Part shown: positions 62,831 through 64,000 of the stretch, piece by piece
Layout: each line of letters starts with the position of its first letter
How positions within the stretch are numbered: position 1 is the first letter of the stretch
Assembly (NCBI RefSeq): GCF_003201935.1
Contig: NZ_QJJL01000005.1
Span: 107,386-171,385 of the forward strand
Reading direction: 5' to 3'
Length of the DNA: 64,000 nucleotides
Source of the DNA: Loktanella sp. PT4BL
Lineage (GTDB): Bacteria > Pseudomonadota > Alphaproteobacteria > Rhodobacterales > Rhodobacteraceae
Notes under the pieces: model-generated
The model's input: the letters and a program-made list of their open reading frames with translations, nothing else
Database searches by the model: none
What the model was told of the DNA's origin: nothing
Program-made: the position numbers and the translations under genes

Positions 62831-63943
62831 ATGTTTGATTTTTTAAACCGTACCAAGCCAGACGCGGCCCCTGTCGAGGTGAAAGCCTCGGCGACGGGGC
62901 GTGTGATGGCGATGTCCGGTGCCGGTCGCGTTGCTTGGTCGCCGCGTGATGTGGTGTCACTGACGCGGGCGGGTTTCACCGGCAATCCCATTGGCTTTCG
63001 GGCAGTGAAGATGATTGCGGAGGCGGCGGCGGCCCTGCCAGTTGTCGTACAGGACGCTACGCGCCGCTATGATACCCATCCAGTCCAGTCGCTGTTGGCG
63101 CGCCCCAATGCAGGGCAGGGGCGGGCGGAGTTGCTGGAGGCGCTCTTCGGGCAGGTGTTGCTGACCGGCAATGGCTATCTGGAGGCTGTGGCCGATGAGG
63201 GGCTGCCTGTCGAGATGCATGTGCTTCGGTCGGATCGTATGTCTGTGGTGCCGGGACCGGACGGTTGGCCTGTGGGCTATGAATATATGGTCAACGTACG
63301 CAAACACCGCTTTGCGGTGGTCGAAGGGCTGAGCCCGATCTGTCATATCAAGAGTTTCCATCCGCAGGATGATCATTACGGGTTTTCACCGCTACAGGCG
63401 GCGGCCTCGGCGATTGATGTGCATAATGCAGCGTCGCGGTGGTCAAAGGCCTTGCTGGACAATGCCGCACGCCCCTCGGGTGCGCTGGTCTATCGCGGGG
63501 CGGACGGGCAGTCGTCGCTGACAGCGGATCAATATGACCGGTTGCTGGGTGAGATGGAGACCCAGCATCAGGGCGCGCGCAATGCGGGCAGGCCGATGTT
63601 GCTGGAAGGGGGCCTGGATTGGAAACCGATGGGGTTTTCACCCTCGGATATGGAATTCCAGAAAACCAAAGAGGCCGCCGCGCGCGAGATCGCGATTGCC
63701 TATGGCGTGCCGCCGATGCTCTTGGGGATTCCGGGTGATGCGACCTATGCCAATTACCAAGAGGCCAACCGCGCCTTCTACCGCCTGACAGTGCTGCCAC
63801 TGGCCACCCGCGTGCTGAGCGCGATTGCGGTCTGGCTGTCTGATAATGGCGGCGAAGAGGTGGCGTTGCGCCCTGATCTGGACCAGATTTCGGCGCTTTC
63901 TGCCGTGATCAGCCCCACCTATGTGGTCCAATTTGATTGTTAG
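62831..63943 (+). CDS. GTA portal protein (g3), interrupted by an insertion sequence
   Basis: This protein forms the portal ring through which DNA enters the GTA head: MFDFLNRTK, FTGNPIGFRAVKMIAEAAAALP, LLTGNGYLE, IKSFHPQDDHYGFSPLQAAA and IAYGVPPMLLGIPGDATYANYQEANRAFYR are all HK97-type portal motifs. The native frame runs to about codon 358 (ALRPDLDQISALSA). It then enters foreign DNA that adds VISPTYVVQFDC before a stop. Family members continue about 30-40 residues further. The abrupt change coincides with an IS end at 63905-63906, so the gene is probably non-functional. Confidence 0.88.
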   Translation: MFDFLNRTKPDAAPVEVKASATGRVMAMSGAGRVAWSPRDVVSLTRAGFTGNPIGFRAVKMIAEAAAALPVVVQDATRRYDTHPVQSLLARPNAGQGRAELLEALFGQVLLTGNGYLEAVADEGLPVEMHVLRSDRMSVVPGPDGWPVGYEYMVNVRKHRFAVVEGLSPICHIKSFHPQDDHYGFSPLQAAASAIDVHNAASRWSKALLDNAARPSGALVYRGADGQSSLTADQYDRLLGEMETQHQGARNAGRPMLLEGGLDWKPMGFSPSDMEFQKTKEAAAREIAIAYGVPPMLLGIPGDATYANYQEANRAFYRLTVLPLATRVLSAIAVWLSDNGGEEVALRPDLDQISALSAVISPTYVVQFDC

Positions 63944-64000
63944 TGGCTAATTGGCCCTTGGTCCATTTGGACGATGGCTTCAGGAGCCGGCGGGCGGTAG
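63906..64000. mobile_element. Terminus of an IS3-type insertion sequence (continues beyond window)
   Basis: Portal coding sequence stops at about 63904. The next bases, TGATCAGCCCCACC, begin with TG and a C run, as IS3-family terminal repeats do. The minus strand carries a transposase C-terminus ending 35 bases from this edge. The left boundary is precise to a few bases, since the target duplication cannot be seen. Confidence 0.7.
63940..64000 (-). CDS. IS3-family transposase, C-terminal tail (partial)
   Basis: The minus strand from the window edge reads YRPPAPEAIVQMDQGPISH and then a TAA stop. YRPPAPE is the familiar end of integrase-core (rve) transposases of the IS3 group, where it follows the '...HxSLG' segment. 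Only 19 residues are visible; the rest lies to the right of the window. The gene points back toward the portal gene. Confidence 0.72.
   Translation of the reverse strand, partial: YRPPAPEAIVQMDQGPISH

Noticed and set aside
62831..63943. Simple frameshift as the cause of the altered portal C-terminus
   Set aside because: None of the three frames after 63905 continues the portal, and the DNA there looks like an IS end with a transposase tail on the other strand.

Overview
The window looks like chromosomal DNA of a marine alphaproteobacterium of the order Rhodobacterales (Roseobacter group). The base composition is high in GC. Supporting signs are the gene set and order (soxAG, glnBA, secDF followed by a Mth938-like gene and ccmABCDG, acpP-fabF-mltG next to a gene transfer agent cluster), the LuxR/LuxI pair and the strongly paired GC-rich terminators. 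No species can be named from the sequence alone.

Layout. 1-2.5 kb: the end of a heterotetrameric sarcosine oxidase operon (soxA, soxG), a cupin and a glyoxalase-fold protein. 2.6-8 kb: iron superoxide dismutase, a serine/threonine dehydratase, a LOG-family nucleotide hydrolase, a LysM protein and an Atm1-type ABC exporter. 8-13 kb: an RND efflux pair on the minus strand. 13.2-16.7 kb: the outer-membrane/ribosome maintenance set yfgM-like, bamB and der. 16.7-21.3 kb: a TspO-like protein, a DUF2235 hydrolase, serS and a beta-barrel protein. 21.5-27.5 kb: protein export (yajC, secD, secF) running into cytochrome c maturation (ccmA, B, C, D, G); ccmD is only 47 codons. 27.6-31.3 kb: acnA and a DUF1223 protein.

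31.3-36.6 kb is the most accessory part. It holds an LpxL-like acyltransferase coupled to a three-gene nitrile hydratase/thiocyanate hydrolase-type set, a divergent FliG, a LuxR-type ligand-binding protein with no DNA-binding domain, a complete LuxR and a LuxI synthase preceded by a lux-box-like inverted repeat. 36.7-47.1 kb: purB, a DUF6314 protein, bioY, a hydrolase-OsmC fusion, a peptide-binding protein, a universal stress protein with an alanine symporter, and glnB-glnA. 47.3-51.7 kb: a bifunctional NAD(P)HX repair enzyme that appears mosaic and carries a palindromic insert, tRNA-Leu, trigger factor and two secreted proteins of unknown role. 51.9-56 kb: the rpsF-rpsR-rplI operon, a membrane protein, YceI, and a cytochrome b561-YceI fusion. 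56.1-60.9 kb: fatty acid synthesis (fabD, fabG, acpP, fabF) and mltG.

61.1-64 kb: the start of a gene transfer agent (GTA) head cluster: a small g1-type gene, terminase and portal. The portal gene is cut at codon 358 by an insertion sequence. The last 95 bases look like an IS terminus, and the minus strand there encodes the C-terminal tail of an IS3-type transposase. The GTA cluster at this locus is therefore probably inactive unless the element excises or a second copy exists.

Starts were chosen from Shine-Dalgarno matches and family N-termini. Family assignments come from reading motifs and remembered family features, not from searches.
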